Program-made: the position numbers and the translations under genes
Shown: piece by piece, positions 49,729 to 59,727 of the stretch
How the letters are laid out: each line of letters begins with the position of its first letter
Numbering within the stretch: position 1 is the first letter of the stretch
Origin: Actinoplanes missouriensis 431
Lineage (GTDB): Bacteria > Actinomycetota > Actinomycetes > Mycobacteriales > Micromonosporaceae
Assembly (NCBI RefSeq): GCF_000284295.1
Contig: NC_017093.1
Location: forward strand, 7,440,001 to 7,504,000
DNA: 64,000 nt
Direction of reading: 5' to 3'
Notes under the pieces: model-generated
The model's input: only the letters and a program-made list of their open reading frames with translations
Told to the model about the DNA's origin: nothing
Databases searched by the model: none

Positions 49729-50979
49729 ATGACCGACCTCTATCAGCCGACCGAGCGCACCACCGCCACCCGCAGCCGCCACAAGATGCGGTATGACCGG
49801 GAGCTCGCTCACGCCATTCTGGACGAGGCGCTCGACTGCGCGGTCGGTTTCGTCGTGGACGGTGAGCCCTGCGTCCTCCCGAACCTGCACGTCCGGGTCG
49901 GCGACACCCTCTACCTGCACGGCTCCACCGGCTCCCGGATGATGCTGGCGGCCCGCGGCGAGGGCATCCCGCTCTGCGTCGCGGTCACGCTGCTGGACGG
50001 GATCGTCTACGCGCGATCCCAGTTCAACCACAGCGCCAACTACCGCTCGGTGGTCGTGCACGGCGCCGCCCGGCCGGTGACCGACGAGGCGGAGAAGGCG
50101 CGGGTGCTGACCGCCATCGCCGACAAGGTCGGTCCGGGGCGCTCGGCGGACAGCCGGCCCGGCGACCGGCGCGAGCTCGCGCAGACCAGCCTGCTGGCGC
50201 TCCCGCTCGCCGAGGTGTCGGTCCGGGTGCGTTCCGGCGGGGTCGGCGACGAGCCCGAGGACCTGGACTTGCCGTACTGGGCGGGCGTCCTGCCGTTGCG
50301 TACCGTTGCCGGCCCGCCGGAGCCCGACGCCGGGGTGACCCAGGCGCCCCCGGCCTACCTGCCGGGATCGCCGTCGGCATGGCAGACGCCGGTCGTGCTG
50401 GAGGGCGAGCATGTGCGGCTCGAGCCGCTGACGCCGGGTCACGTGCCGGGCCTGTTCGCGGCGCTCGCCGACGACGAGGTCTGGCAGCACATGCCGGTCG
50501 CCCGGCCGGACCGGCCGGAGCAGGTCGCCGACGTCGTCGCGATGCTCCTGCGCGGGCAATGGCAGGGGCACCGCTGCGCCTGGGCACAGATCGACCCCAC
50601 GACGGGTACGGTGGTCGGCCTCACCACCTACCACGACATCGACACGGAGCTGAAGGCCGTCGCCATCGGCTACACCATGGTCGGCCGGAAATGGTGGCGG
50701 ACCGGGGTCAACACCGAGGCGAAGCTGCTCCTTCTGGAGCGGGCGTTCGACGTGCTCGGCGCCGAGCGGGTGTTCTGGTACACCGACGTCCGCAACGAGC
50801 GCTCCCAGCGTGCCATCGCCCGCCTCGGCGCCAGCCGTGACGGCGTGATCCGGCGGCACCGGCGGCGGCCCGACGGCACCTGGCGGGACACCGTGATGTT
50901 CGCGATGACGGCCGACGAGTGGCCGGCCGCAGCGCAGCGGCTGCGCGATCGTCTGGCGGCTGCGACGCGAGAGGCATGA
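49729..50979 (+). CDS. FMN-binding split-barrel domain fused to GNAT acetyltransferase
   Basis: A 416-aa fusion. Residues about 15-215 match the pyridoxamine 5'-phosphate oxidase-like flavin barrel (NimA-like; HKMRYDRELAHAILDEALDCAVGFV, PNLHVRVGDTLYLHGSTGSRMM). Residues about 225-415 are a GNAT domain of the RimJ-type (LEGEHVRLEPLTPGHVPGLF ... VAIGYTMVGRKWWRTGVNTEAKLLLLERAFDVLGAERV). The ATG at 49729 is fixed by AAGGAG upstream. It is divergent from a MocR regulator and overlaps the exporter gene by 4 nt. Together they suggest a detoxification or resistance unit that reduces, acetylates and exports a small molecule; this is inferred from context. Confidence 0.88.
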   Translation: MTDLYQPTERTTATRSRHKMRYDRELAHAILDEALDCAVGFVVDGEPCVLPNLHVRVGDTLYLHGSTGSRMMLAARGEGIPLCVAVTLLDGIVYARSQFNHSANYRSVVVHGAARPVTDEAEKARVLTAIADKVGPGRSADSRPGDRRELAQTSLLALPLAEVSVRVRSGGVGDEPEDLDLPYWAGVLPLRTVAGPPEPDAGVTQAPPAYLPGSPSAWQTPVVLEGEHVRLEPLTPGHVPGLFAALADDEVWQHMPVARPDRPEQVADVVAMLLRGQWQGHRCAWAQIDPTTGTVVGLTTYHDIDTELKAVAIGYTMVGRKWWRTGVNTEAKLLLLERAFDVLGAERVFWYTDVRNERSQRAIARLGASRDGVIRRHRRRPDGTWRDTVMFAMTADEWPAAAQRLRDRLAAATREA

Positions 50980-51632
50980 CAGTGCTGGGCATCACCGACT
51001 TCTGGACCTACGTGCTCGGCGTGGTGGCGATCATCCTGCTGCCCGGGCCGAACTCGATCTTCGTGTTGTCGGTCGGGGCGCGGCGCGGTGTGCGGGCCGG
51101 TTACCTGGCCGCCGGTGGGGTGTTCCTCGGCGACGCGGTCCTCATGATCCTGTCGGCAACCGGGGTGGCGTCGCTGCTCAACACGTACCCTCCGCTGTTC
51201 CTGGTGTTGAAGTACGCCGGGGCCGCCTACCTCCTCTGGGTCGGTGTGAACATCATCCGCAGCGCGTGGGGCCGGTGGCGGAACCGGGGCGGGGCCACGA
51301 CCGTCACCACCGAGGACATGCCGGGGCTGCAGCACCCGTTCCGGCGGGCCGCAGTGATCAGCCTGCTCAACCCGAAGGCGATCCTCTTCTTCATCTCCTT
51401 CTTCATCCAGTTCGTCGAGCCGGGGTACCCGCATCCGGCGCTGTCGTTCCTGGTGCTCGGCGCGGTCGTGCAGTTCTTCAGCCTGCTGTACCTGAGCGCG
51501 CTGATCTTCGGTGGGCGGTTCATGGCCGGGCAGTTCCAGCAGCGGCGGCGACTGGCCGCGGGCGCCTCGACGGGTGTGGGCGCACTCTTCGTCGGGTTCG
51601 GGATCAAGCTGGCGACGGCGAGCGCGGGCTGA
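50976..51632 (+). CDS. leuE: LysE/RhtB-family amino-acid exporter, LeuE-like
   Basis: A 218-aa inner-membrane exporter with about six helices. Family marks are TYVLGVVAIILLPGPNSIFVLSVGARRG near the N-terminus, LKYAGAAYLLWVGVNIIRSA and SLLNPKAILFFISFFIQFV. Length and N-terminus resemble leucine efflux protein LeuE; the substrate is therefore likely a hydrophobic amino acid or derivative. The ATG at 50976 overlaps the fusion-gene stop (ATGA), so the two are translationally coupled. Its 3' end converges with the kinase gene, 40 nt apart. Confidence 0.9.
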   Translation: MTVLGITDFWTYVLGVVAIILLPGPNSIFVLSVGARRGVRAGYLAAGGVFLGDAVLMILSATGVASLLNTYPPLFLVLKYAGAAYLLWVGVNIIRSAWGRWRNRGGATTVTTEDMPGLQHPFRRAAVISLLNPKAILFFISFFIQFVEPGYPHPALSFLVLGAVVQFFSLLYLSALIFGGRFMAGQFQQRRRLAAGASTGVGALFVGFGIKLATASAG

Positions 51633-51672
51633 CCCGGTCCCTCAGATCTCGCCTCAGGTCTCCGCTCCCGTC

Positions 51673-53904
51673 TCAGCTGCGGCGGGCGGCGTCGGCGGGG
51701 TCCGGCGGGTGGTCGGTGTAGAACGTGGTGCGGACCATCCGGAGCTCGTCGAGGTGGGTGGCCCAGTCGGTGTCGGGGGTGGCCCAGCCGATGGCGAAGG
51801 CGTCGTCGCCGACCGTCAGCCATCGGGTGCTGACCCGGCGCAGCGTCCCGTCGTCGCGGTAACGGACATCCCAGTCGGCGGCCTGGTGGAGCAGTGGCAC
51901 GGCGGCGACGCCGAGTGAGGCGTACCCGGGGATTCTGCCCTCTTTGCGGAGGCGCCGGTCCTCGGCGCGGCAGGCCTTCACCGGGCTGAGGGCCGGGTCA
52001 CGGCCGGTGTCGAGGCTCATCGTCCGGGCGCCGGTCGGTTCGCGGAAGCAGTACAGGGTGCCGATCCGCTGATAGGTCCAGCCGTCCGGGACCGCCAGGT
52101 GGAAACCGGAGCCGTCGGTGAAATAGGACCATCCGGCCTGCAGGGTCCAGCCGTTGACGCCGCGGGCGGCGCCCTTCTGCGGGGTGGCGGGGAGCCCTGC
52201 CGGTGGGGCGGCGTCGCAGACGATCGGGGAGAAGCCGCCGGGGCGCGGGGTGGCTTTCCGTGAGGCCACCGGCTCCTTGGTGATCGGCTGGGATTCCGCC
52301 TGCGGGGAGGTGGGCACGGGCTTGGATGCCGGCGCGGGCTTGGATGCCGGCGCGGGCTTGCCTGTCGGCTTCGGCGCCGGGTCTCCCGTTGAGGGCTTCA
52401 GGGACGGCAGGACCGTGTCAGCCGGCGGCAGGACGACGGTGCCGGGGGTGTCGTCCCTGGTCAGCAGGCCGGCGAGGAGGCCCGTGGCGAGGAGGAGGAC
52501 CAGGACGGCGGCGATCATCAGCTTGGGGCGGGGCGCACGGGCGGGGCGCACGGGGATCGGCGCGGCCTGCGGGGGGACGATGACCGGCAGGAGCGCCTTG
52601 CCCACGGGCCTTTCCGGGGGCGGGGGCCTCTCCGGGGTCTCGGGTTCTGCCGCGGTCTCGGGCTCTGCCGGGCTTTCGGGCTCTGCCGGGCTTTCGGGCT
52701 TTTCTCTGGCTACCGGAATTTCCGCGATTTCGGGCGTTCGCACCGGCCCCCGTACGGTAAGCGGGCCCCCATACAGCGTGATCACGCCCGTGAGGAACGG
52801 ATCATTTCCGGTCTCGGGGATGTCCTGCCACTTCTCGGCCGGCGGCTCGGGCGCCGGCGCTGAGGGACTGCGGTCCTTCAGCGCCGGCGCTGAAGGACCG
52901 GACCAGACCAGGCCGGAGTCCTGGGAGTGCCAGTCGCCGACGCTCAGCGGCTCGTCGTCCGGCGCCGGCTCCGGCGCGGCCACGAACCAGACCTCGCCGG
53001 ACGGCTCCTCGTCGGGTTTCGCCGGCTCCTCGACCGGCGAGCGCCGGGGCCTGCGCTGTCCCGGCACCAGCGGGCTGTCCCGGTGGTCCGAGGCGACGAT
53101 GGCGAGCAACCGGCTCTCCACCTCGGCGGCGGTGAGCCGGTCAGCGGGTTCGTAGCGGAGCAGGCCGGCCAGGATCGGGGTGAGCGGCCCGGCCCGGACC
53201 GGCGGGTCGGGCGGCTCGGTGGCGAGCGCCGCGAGGGTGGCCATCGCGGTCTCCCGGGCGTACGGCGAGTGCCCCTCGACGGCGGCGTAGAGAGTCGCGC
53301 CGAACGACCACAGGTCCGACTCGACGGTGGAGGCGCCGTCGCGGGCGCGCTCCGGTGAGACGTACTGCGGGGAGCCGACGATCAGGCCGGGCATCGTGAC
53401 GGTGCCGTCATCGACGAAGGTGGCGAGACCAAAATCGGTCAGCACCACGCGGCCGTCGGTGCCGATCAGCACGTTGTGCGGCTTCACGTCGCGGTGCAGG
53501 ACGCCGGCCTGGTGCGCGGCGTCGAGCGCGTCGAGCACCGCCAGGCCGATCCGGGCGGCGCCGGCCGGGTCGTAGGGGCCCTCCTGGTGCAGGACCTGGT
53601 GCAGGGAGCGGGACGGGATGTACTCCATCACGATCCAGGAGATGCCGTCGGCGTGCACGACGTCGTAGACCCGGACCACGTGCGGGTGGCTGAGCCGGGC
53701 GGCACTGCGGGCCTCGCGCAGGGTGCGCTCACGAAGACGGTCCTGCTCGGCGCCGCTCATCCAGTCAGGAGGAACGATTTCCTTGATCGCGATGTCCCGG
53801 TGGAGCATCTCGTCGCGGGCCAGCCACACGCGCCCCATTCCCCCGGCGCCGACCGGCTCCAGAAGACGGTACCGGCCGGCGACGAGCATCTGCCTGACCG
53901 CCAT
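51673..53904 (-). CDS. Transmembrane Ser/Thr protein kinase
   Basis: A 743-aa Hanks-type (PknB-like) kinase. The kinase domain occupies about residues 12-270: VGAGGMGRVW glycine loop, Lys41 in IAIKEI, catalytic HRDVKPHN (Asp139), DFGLATF, and SPQYVSPE at the activation-segment end. A Pro/Glu/Ser-rich juxtamembrane region of about 260 residues with EPESPAEPE-type repeats precedes the single helix (LMIAAVLVLLLATGLLAGLL). Outside the cell a Pro/Lys/Ser-rich stalk leads to a C-terminal domain with three cysteines. The ATG at 53904 gives a standard kinase start; the frame is open further upstream without kinase sequence. No PASTA repeats are present. The stimulus is unknown. Confidence 0.92.
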   Translation of the reverse strand: MAVRQMLVAGRYRLLEPVGAGGMGRVWLARDEMLHRDIAIKEIVPPDWMSGAEQDRLRERTLREARSAARLSHPHVVRVYDVVHADGISWIVMEYIPSRSLHQVLHQEGPYDPAGAARIGLAVLDALDAAHQAGVLHRDVKPHNVLIGTDGRVVLTDFGLATFVDDGTVTMPGLIVGSPQYVSPERARDGASTVESDLWSFGATLYAAVEGHSPYARETAMATLAALATEPPDPPVRAGPLTPILAGLLRYEPADRLTAAEVESRLLAIVASDHRDSPLVPGQRRPRRSPVEEPAKPDEEPSGEVWFVAAPEPAPDDEPLSVGDWHSQDSGLVWSGPSAPALKDRSPSAPAPEPPAEKWQDIPETGNDPFLTGVITLYGGPLTVRGPVRTPEIAEIPVAREKPESPAEPESPAEPETAAEPETPERPPPPERPVGKALLPVIVPPQAAPIPVRPARAPRPKLMIAAVLVLLLATGLLAGLLTRDDTPGTVVLPPADTVLPSLKPSTGDPAPKPTGKPAPASKPAPASKPVPTSPQAESQPITKEPVASRKATPRPGGFSPIVCDAAPPAGLPATPQKGAARGVNGWTLQAGWSYFTDGSGFHLAVPDGWTYQRIGTLYCFREPTGARTMSLDTGRDPALSPVKACRAEDRRLRKEGRIPGYASLGVAAVPLLHQAADWDVRYRDDGTLRRVSTRWLTVGDDAFAIGWATPDTDWATHLDELRMVRTTFYTDHPPDPADAARRS

Positions 53905-54040
53905 CGGCACCCACCCATCACGTCGGGTATCAGGATAATCAGCACAGACCGCCCACGGAACGACGATCACCCGGTCGCCGCTCGGGACTGGCTCCGCCCG
54001 TACCCAGAAATTGTCGGACCCCCGAGAGAGGATGGTCGGC

Positions 54041-57000
54041 ATGCGAGAGGTGCTCGAAACGTTCGGTCCGGCCACCCGCGAGTGGTTCACGGCCGCGTTC
54101 GCCGCGCCCACGCTCGCCCAGGCCGGAGCGTGGCGTGCGATCGGAGCGGGGCGGAACGCGCTGGTGGTGGCCCCGACCGGCTCCGGCAAGACGCTCGCGG
54201 CCTTCCTCTGGTCGCTGGACAAACTGGCGCGCGAGCCGGTGCCCGAGGAGGCCCGCCGGCGATGCCGGGTGCTCTACGTGAGCCCGCTCAAGGCGCTCGC
54301 GGTCGACGTGGAGCGCAACCTGCGGGCGCCGCTGACCGGCATCCGGCAGGCGTCCGGCCGGCTCGGCCTGCCCCCACCCGAGATCACCGTGGGGATGCGC
54401 ACCGGCGACACCCCCGCCGAGGAGCGACGGCTCTTCTCCCGCACCCCGCCGGACATTCTGATCACCACGCCGGAGTCGCTGTTCCTGCTGCTCACGTCGG
54501 CCGCGCGCGACTCGCTCCGCGGCGTCGAGACGGTGATCATCGACGAGGTGCACGCGGTCGCGGCGACCAAGCGCGGCGCGCACCTGGCGCTCTCCCTGGA
54601 ACGGCTGGACGCGCTGCTGGAGCGTCCGGCGCAGCGGGTCGGCCTCTCCGCGACGGTCCGGCCGATCGACGAGACGGCCCGGTTCCTCGGCGGCGCCCAG
54701 CCGGTCGAGATCGTGCAGCCACCCAGCGCCAAGACCATCGAGGTTTCGGTCGAGGTCCCGGTGGAGGACATGACCCGCCTCGACGAGGTCCCCGACCTCG
54801 ACGCCGACGACCCGGGCGGCGGGCGGCACACGCCCTCGATCTGGCCGGCCGTGGAGGAGCGGGTCCTCGACCTGATCGAGGCGCACCGCTCCACGATCGT
54901 CTTCACGAACTCGCGACGCGGCGCCGAGCGGCTCTGCGCCCGGCTGAACGAGCTGGTGGTGGAGCGATCAGGGGAGCCCGTCCCCGTGGTCACCACGATG
55001 CCCGCCGCGGTCATGGCGCAGGCCGGCGCGACCGTCGGCGCACCTGCCGTGGTGGCCCGCGCCCACCACGGCAGCGTCTCCCGTGAGGAGCGCAAACAGA
55101 TTGAGGAGGCGCTGAAATCCGGCACCCTGCCGGCCGTCGTCGCCACCTCCAGCCTGGAGCTCGGCATCGACATGGGCGCCGTCGACCTGGTGGTGCAGAT
55201 CGAGGCACCGCCGTCGGTCGCGGCCGGGCTGCAGCGCATCGGCCGTGCCGGGCACCAGGTGGGCGCGGTCTCGCGGGGCGTGGTCTTCCCCAAGCACCGC
55301 GGTGACCTGCTCTCCTGCGCGGTGGTGGCGGAGCGGATGGGCGAGGGCGCGATCGAGGAGCTGCGCTACCCGCGCAACCCGCTCGACGTGCTCGCCCAGC
55401 AGATCGTGGCGATGGTCGCGATGGACGCCTGGCAGGTCGACGAGCTGGCCGCGCTGGTGCGCCGGTGCGCGCCCTTCGCCGAGCTGCCCGACTCGGCGCT
55501 GCACGCGGTCCTCGACATGCTCTCCGGGCGCTACCCGTCGACCGCCTTCGCCGAGCTGCGCCCCCGGCTGGTCTGGGACCGCGGCACCGACGAGCTCACC
55601 GGCCGGCCCGGCGCCCAGCGCCTCGCCGTGACCAGCGGCGGCACCATTCCGGACCGGGGGACCTTCGGGGTCTTCCTGGCCGGTTCGGAGCGGGCTTCGC
55701 GGGTGGGCGAGCTCGACGAGGAGATGGTGTACGAGTCACGCGTCGGTGACGTCTTCCTCCTCGGGTCCACGTCCTGGCGGATCGAGGACATCACGCCCGA
55801 CCGGGTGCTGGTCTCCCCCGCGCCGGGAGCGCCGGCCCGGATGCCGTTCTGGAAAGGCGACTCCCCCGGCCGGCCGATCGAGCTGGGCCGGGCGATCGGG
55901 GCCCGGCTGCGCGGGCTCGCCCGGGCCGGCGACGAGAAGGCGACGGCCACGCTGCGCGACTCCGGGCTGGACGAGTGGGCCGCCGGCAACCTCGTGGCGT
56001 ACCTGCGGGAGCAGCGTGAGGCGACCCGCCACCTGCCGGACGACCGGACCATCGTGGTCGAGCGGTTCCGCGACGAGCTCGGCGACTGGCGGATGACCGT
56101 GCACTGTGTGCTCGGCGCACGGGTCAACGCGCCCTGGGCACTGGCGATCGGCCGCCGGCTCTCCGAGCGGTACGGGGTGGACGGCCAGGTCATGCCCTCC
56201 GACGACGGCATCGTGATCCGCCTGCCGGACACCGCCGACGAGCCGCCCGGCGCCGACCTCGTCGCGTTCGACCCGGAGGAGATCGCGCAGATCGTCGAGG
56301 AGTCGGTCGGCACGTCCGCCCTCTTCGCGTCCCGGTTCCGTGAGTGCGCCGCCCGGTCGCTGTTGCTGCCCCGCCGCGACCCGCGCCGCCGCCAGCCGCT
56401 CTGGCAACAGCGCCAGCGGTCCGCGCAGCTGCTCGACGTCGCCCGCGAGTTCGCCGACTTCCCGGTCACCCTGGAAGCCGCCCGTGAGTGTCTGCGCGAC
56501 GTCTTCGACGTGCCGGGCCTGGCCGGGCTGATGCGCGAGATCTCCGGGCGCAAGGTCCGCCTGGTCGAGGCCGAGACCCAGCGGCCCTCCCCGTTCGCCC
56601 GGTCACTGCTCTTCGGATACGTCGGAGCCTTCCTGTACGAGGGGGACGCTCCTCTGGCCGAGCGGCGCGCCGCCGCGCTGGCCCTCGACTCCACCCTGCT
56701 CGGCGAGTTGCTCGGCCGGGTCGACCTGCGGGAGCTGCTCGATCCGGGCGTGGTCGCCGAGACCGAGGCCCAGCTGCAGTGGCACACCGAGCAGCGCACA
56801 CCACGCGACGCCGAGGACACGGCCGAGCTGCTGCGGCTGCTCGGTGACCTGTCCGCGGCCGAGCTGGCGTCGCGGGGCGCGCCCGAGGAGTGGGCGATCA
56901 GCCTGGAGAGCGCGCGCCGGGCGATCCGGATCCGGGTCGCCGGCGAGGAGCGGTGGATCGGGATCGACGACGCCGGGCGCTATCGGGACGCGCTCGGGGT

Positions 57001-58582
57001 GGCGCTGCCGGTCGGCATCCCCGAGGCCTACCTGGAGTCGGTGACGGATCCGCTCGGGGACCTGGTGGCGCGGTATGCGCGTACCCATGGGCCGTTCCTC
57101 GCCGCCACCTGCGCGGCGCGCTTCGGTCTCGGGGTGTTCGTCGTGGAGCAGGCGCTCAAACGGCTCAGCGCGACCGGGCGGGTGGTCTCCGGCGAGTTCT
57201 CCCCCGGCGGCGCCGGGACCGAGTGGTGCGACGCCGAGGTGCTGCGCATGCTGCGGCGGCGCTCGCTGGCCGCGCTGCGCCGCGAGATCGAGCCGGTGCC
57301 GCCGCGGGTGCTCGCCGCGTTTCTCCCCCGCTGGCAGCAGGTCGGCGGCAACGCCCGCGGCGTGGACGCGGTGGCCGCCGCGATCGAGCAGGTGCAGGGC
57401 GTGGCGGTGCCGGCCTCGGCGTGGGAGCGGCTGGTGCTGCCCGCGCGGGTGGCCGACTACGCACCGCCGCAGCTCGACGAACTGTGCGCCAGCGGCGAGG
57501 TGCTGTGGGCCGGGTCCGGCTCGATCACCGGCGGGGACGGGTGGGTGACCCTGGCGTACGCGGACAGCGCCCCGCTGCTTCTCCCCCCACCCGACGAGGA
57601 GTTCGCCGCCACGCCACTGCACCAGACCGTGCTGGAGGCGCTCGGCGACGGGCAGGCCCTGTTCTTCCGATCGCTCTCCGACCGGGTCGGCTCCACCGAC
57701 GACACCGACCTGGCCGCCGCGATCTGGGACCTGGTCTGGGCCGGGCATCTCACCAACGACACGCTCGCGCCGGTGCGGGCGCTGCTCGGCGGCAGCGGAG
57801 CGCACCGGGCGAAAGCCGCGCCGGCCCGGTCCCGCTACCGGCGTCCGGGCCGCCCGGCCATGCCGTCGCGCACCGGCCCGCTGAACATGGTGGGCCGCTG
57901 GTCCCGGCTGCCCGACCGCGACCTCGACCCGACCCGGCGCGCGGCCGCGCTCGCCGACCTGCTGCTCGAACGGCACGGGGTGGTGACCCGCGGGGCGGTG
58001 ATGGCGGAAGGCGTCACGGGCGGGTTCGCTGCCGTCTACCCGGTGCTGGCCGCACTGGAGGAACGCGGGGCGGCCCGGCGGGGCTACTTCGTGGAGGGAC
58101 TCGGGGCGGCCCAGTTCGCGGTGCCGGGTGCGGTGGACCGGCTGCGTGCCCTCGCCGAGCCCGCCGAGCTCGCCAAGCGGACCGGGCCGGGCGCCGTGGT
58201 GCTGGCCGCCACTGATCCGGCCAACCCGTACGGCGCTGCCCTGCCCTGGCCGGACCGGGTGGTGGACAGCGGCGACGGCGAGCCGGTCGCCAAGGCCGGT
58301 CATCGGGCGGGACGCAAAGCCGGCGCGCTCGTGGTCCTCGTCGGCGGGGACGTGGTGCTCTATGTGGAGCGGGGCGGGCGAACCCTGCTGTCGTTCACCG
58401 ACGATCCGGAGGCACTCGTCGCGGCCGGGCAGTCGCTGGCGGCGGCGGTGCGGTCGGGGGCGTTGGGGGCGCTGTCGGTGGAGCGGGCGGACGGGGAGTC
58501 GGTCAATGCTTCGCCGCTGCGGGACGCGTTGACGGCGGCGGGGTTCAGGGCTACGCCTCGGGGGTTGCGGTTGCGCGCTTAG
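54041..58582 (+). CDS. lhr: Lhr-type ATP-dependent helicase (full length)
   Basis: A 1,513-aa superfamily 2 helicase. The N-terminal core has Walker A VVAPTGSGKTLAAF, DEVH box TVIIDEVHAVA, motif III LSATV, TIVFTNSRRGAERL and LQRIGRAGHQ (motif VI). A winged helix, a beta-barrel Lhr-core domain and a long C-terminal Lhr extension follow. The length is that of full Lhr found in actinobacteria and enterobacteria rather than Lhr-core. The mycobacterial relative is a 3'-5' translocase that unwinds RNA:DNA hybrids and is linked to DNA damage. The ATG at 54041 is chosen for spacing from AGAGAGG; ATG 54032 is possible. It is divergent from the kinase gene. Confidence 0.93.
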   Translation: MREVLETFGPATREWFTAAFAAPTLAQAGAWRAIGAGRNALVVAPTGSGKTLAAFLWSLDKLAREPVPEEARRRCRVLYVSPLKALAVDVERNLRAPLTGIRQASGRLGLPPPEITVGMRTGDTPAEERRLFSRTPPDILITTPESLFLLLTSAARDSLRGVETVIIDEVHAVAATKRGAHLALSLERLDALLERPAQRVGLSATVRPIDETARFLGGAQPVEIVQPPSAKTIEVSVEVPVEDMTRLDEVPDLDADDPGGGRHTPSIWPAVEERVLDLIEAHRSTIVFTNSRRGAERLCARLNELVVERSGEPVPVVTTMPAAVMAQAGATVGAPAVVARAHHGSVSREERKQIEEALKSGTLPAVVATSSLELGIDMGAVDLVVQIEAPPSVAAGLQRIGRAGHQVGAVSRGVVFPKHRGDLLSCAVVAERMGEGAIEELRYPRNPLDVLAQQIVAMVAMDAWQVDELAALVRRCAPFAELPDSALHAVLDMLSGRYPSTAFAELRPRLVWDRGTDELTGRPGAQRLAVTSGGTIPDRGTFGVFLAGSERASRVGELDEEMVYESRVGDVFLLGSTSWRIEDITPDRVLVSPAPGAPARMPFWKGDSPGRPIELGRAIGARLRGLARAGDEKATATLRDSGLDEWAAGNLVAYLREQREATRHLPDDRTIVVERFRDELGDWRMTVHCVLGARVNAPWALAIGRRLSERYGVDGQVMPSDDGIVIRLPDTADEPPGADLVAFDPEEIAQIVEESVGTSALFASRFRECAARSLLLPRRDPRRRQPLWQQRQRSAQLLDVAREFADFPVTLEAARECLRDVFDVPGLAGLMREISGRKVRLVEAETQRPSPFARSLLFGYVGAFLYEGDAPLAERRAAALALDSTLLGELLGRVDLRELLDPGVVAETEAQLQWHTEQRTPRDAEDTAELLRLLGDLSAAELASRGAPEEWAISLESARRAIRIRVAGEERWIGIDDAGRYRDALGVALPVGIPEAYLESVTDPLGDLVARYARTHGPFLAATCAARFGLGVFVVEQALKRLSATGRVVSGEFSPGGAGTEWCDAEVLRMLRRRSLAALRREIEPVPPRVLAAFLPRWQQVGGNARGVDAVAAAIEQVQGVAVPASAWERLVLPARVADYAPPQLDELCASGEVLWAGSGSITGGDGWVTLAYADSAPLLLPPPDEEFAATPLHQTVLEALGDGQALFFRSLSDRVGSTDDTDLAAAIWDLVWAGHLTNDTLAPVRALLGGSGAHRAKAAPARSRYRRPGRPAMPSRTGPLNMVGRWSRLPDRDLDPTRRAAALADLLLERHGVVTRGAVMAEGVTGGFAAVYPVLAALEERGAARRGYFVEGLGAAQFAVPGAVDRLRALAEPAELAKRTGPGAVVLAATDPANPYGAALPWPDRVVDSGDGEPVAKAGHRAGRKAGALVVLVGGDVVLYVERGGRTLLSFTDDPEALVAAGQSLAAAVRSGALGALSVERADGESVNASPLRDALTAAGFRATPRGLRLRA

Positions 58583-58668
58583 GCGAGGGATCCGGGGCGG
58601 CTCGCTTGGGGCGCGGCCGGCCTGACGGGCGGGGTCGTGCCGCGGGTGCCGCGCGACGAACGGCGGGT

Positions 58669-58696
58669 GCCGAGCGGCGAGCGACCGCCGCTCGGC
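58669..58696. terminator. Bidirectional hairpin between lhr and the LLM oxidoreductase gene
   Basis: GCCGAGCGGC and GCCGCTCGGC form a perfect 10-bp stem with an 8-nt loop, between convergent genes. An outer GGGTGCC/GGCACCC pairing can extend it. Confidence 0.75.
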
Positions 58697-58729
58697 CCTG
58701 CCGTCGGCACCCTCCGGCTATCGCGCTCG

Positions 58730-59656
58730 CTACAGCTGCGGGGCCACCTCGGACGCCACCAGCTCGACGTGATCAATGTCGGACAAGTCCAGCACCTGCA
58801 GGAACAACCGGCCCGCGCCCGCCTCGCCGTACCGCTTGATGATCTCAACGGCCTCGGCCGGCGTGCCGACGATGCCGCCGTTCTCGCGCATCTCCTCGAC
58901 CTCGCGACCGATGGCCGCTGCCCGGCGGCGCACCTCGGCGTCGTCGCGGCCGACGCAGAGGACCGCCGCGGCGGAGAAGTCGGGCGGCGTGGTGCGGCCG
59001 ATCGCGGTGCTGGCGGCGCGGACCCGGTCGTACTGGGCCGGCAGGTCCTCGATCTTGGAGAACGGGACGTTGAACTCGGTGGCGTAGCGGGCCGCGAGGG
59101 CGGGGGTGCGCTTCTTGCCGTGGCCGCCGATGACGACCGGCAGCGGGGACTGCACCGGCTTCGGCAGCGCCGGCGAGTCGGTGAGCTGGTAGTGCTTGCC
59201 GTCGAAGGAGAACGACGAGCCGACCGGCGTCTTCCAGAGGCCGGTGATGATCTCCAGCTGCTCCTCGAGCCGGTCGAAGCGCTCGCCGACGGGCGGGAAC
59301 GGGATGCCGTACGCCTGGTGCTCGGTGTCGAACCAGCCGCCGCCGAGGCCGAACTCGATGCGGCCGCCGCTCATCGCGTCGACCTGGGCCACCGCGATCG
59401 CCAGCGGGCCGGGCAGCCGGAACGTGGCGGAGCTGACCAGCGTGCCGAGCCGGATCCGGGACGTCTGCACGGCCAGCGCCGCGAGGGTGATCCAGGCATC
59501 CGTCGGGCCGGGCATGCCGGACACGTCGCCCATCTTGACGTAGTGGTCCGAGCGGAAGAATCCGTCGAAGCCACTGTCCTCGGCAGCCTTGGCCACCCGC
59601 AGGAGGTCGTCGTGGCTGGCGCCCTGCTGGGGTTCGGTGAAGATCACGAGACGCAT
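58730..59656 (-). CDS. LLM-class (luciferase-like) F420-dependent oxidoreductase
   Basis: A 308-aa TIM-barrel flavin/F420 enzyme. Recognisable features are MRLVIFTEPQQGASHDDL at the N-terminus, FFRSDHYVKMGDVSGMPGPTDAWITLAALA, IRLGTLVSSATFRLPGPLAIAVAQVDAMSGGRIEFGLGGGWFDTEH, and PLPVVIGGHGKKRTPALAARYA. Members of this actinobacterial subgroup usually use F420. The substrate is unknown. It stands alone between lhr (convergent) and the SAM hydrolase gene (divergent). Confidence 0.9.
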   Translation of the reverse strand: MRLVIFTEPQQGASHDDLLRVAKAAEDSGFDGFFRSDHYVKMGDVSGMPGPTDAWITLAALAVQTSRIRLGTLVSSATFRLPGPLAIAVAQVDAMSGGRIEFGLGGGWFDTEHQAYGIPFPPVGERFDRLEEQLEIITGLWKTPVGSSFSFDGKHYQLTDSPALPKPVQSPLPVVIGGHGKKRTPALAARYATEFNVPFSKIEDLPAQYDRVRAASTAIGRTTPPDFSAAAVLCVGRDDAEVRRRAAAIGREVEEMRENGGIVGTPAEAVEIIKRYGEAGAGRLFLQVLDLSDIDHVELVASEVAPQL

Positions 59657-59727
59657 GGATCAACACTGCCACGATGGCGGCGTGCCTGCCCCGCGCTTGG
59701 AAAGCACAGGCAGTAACGTGAAGCACC

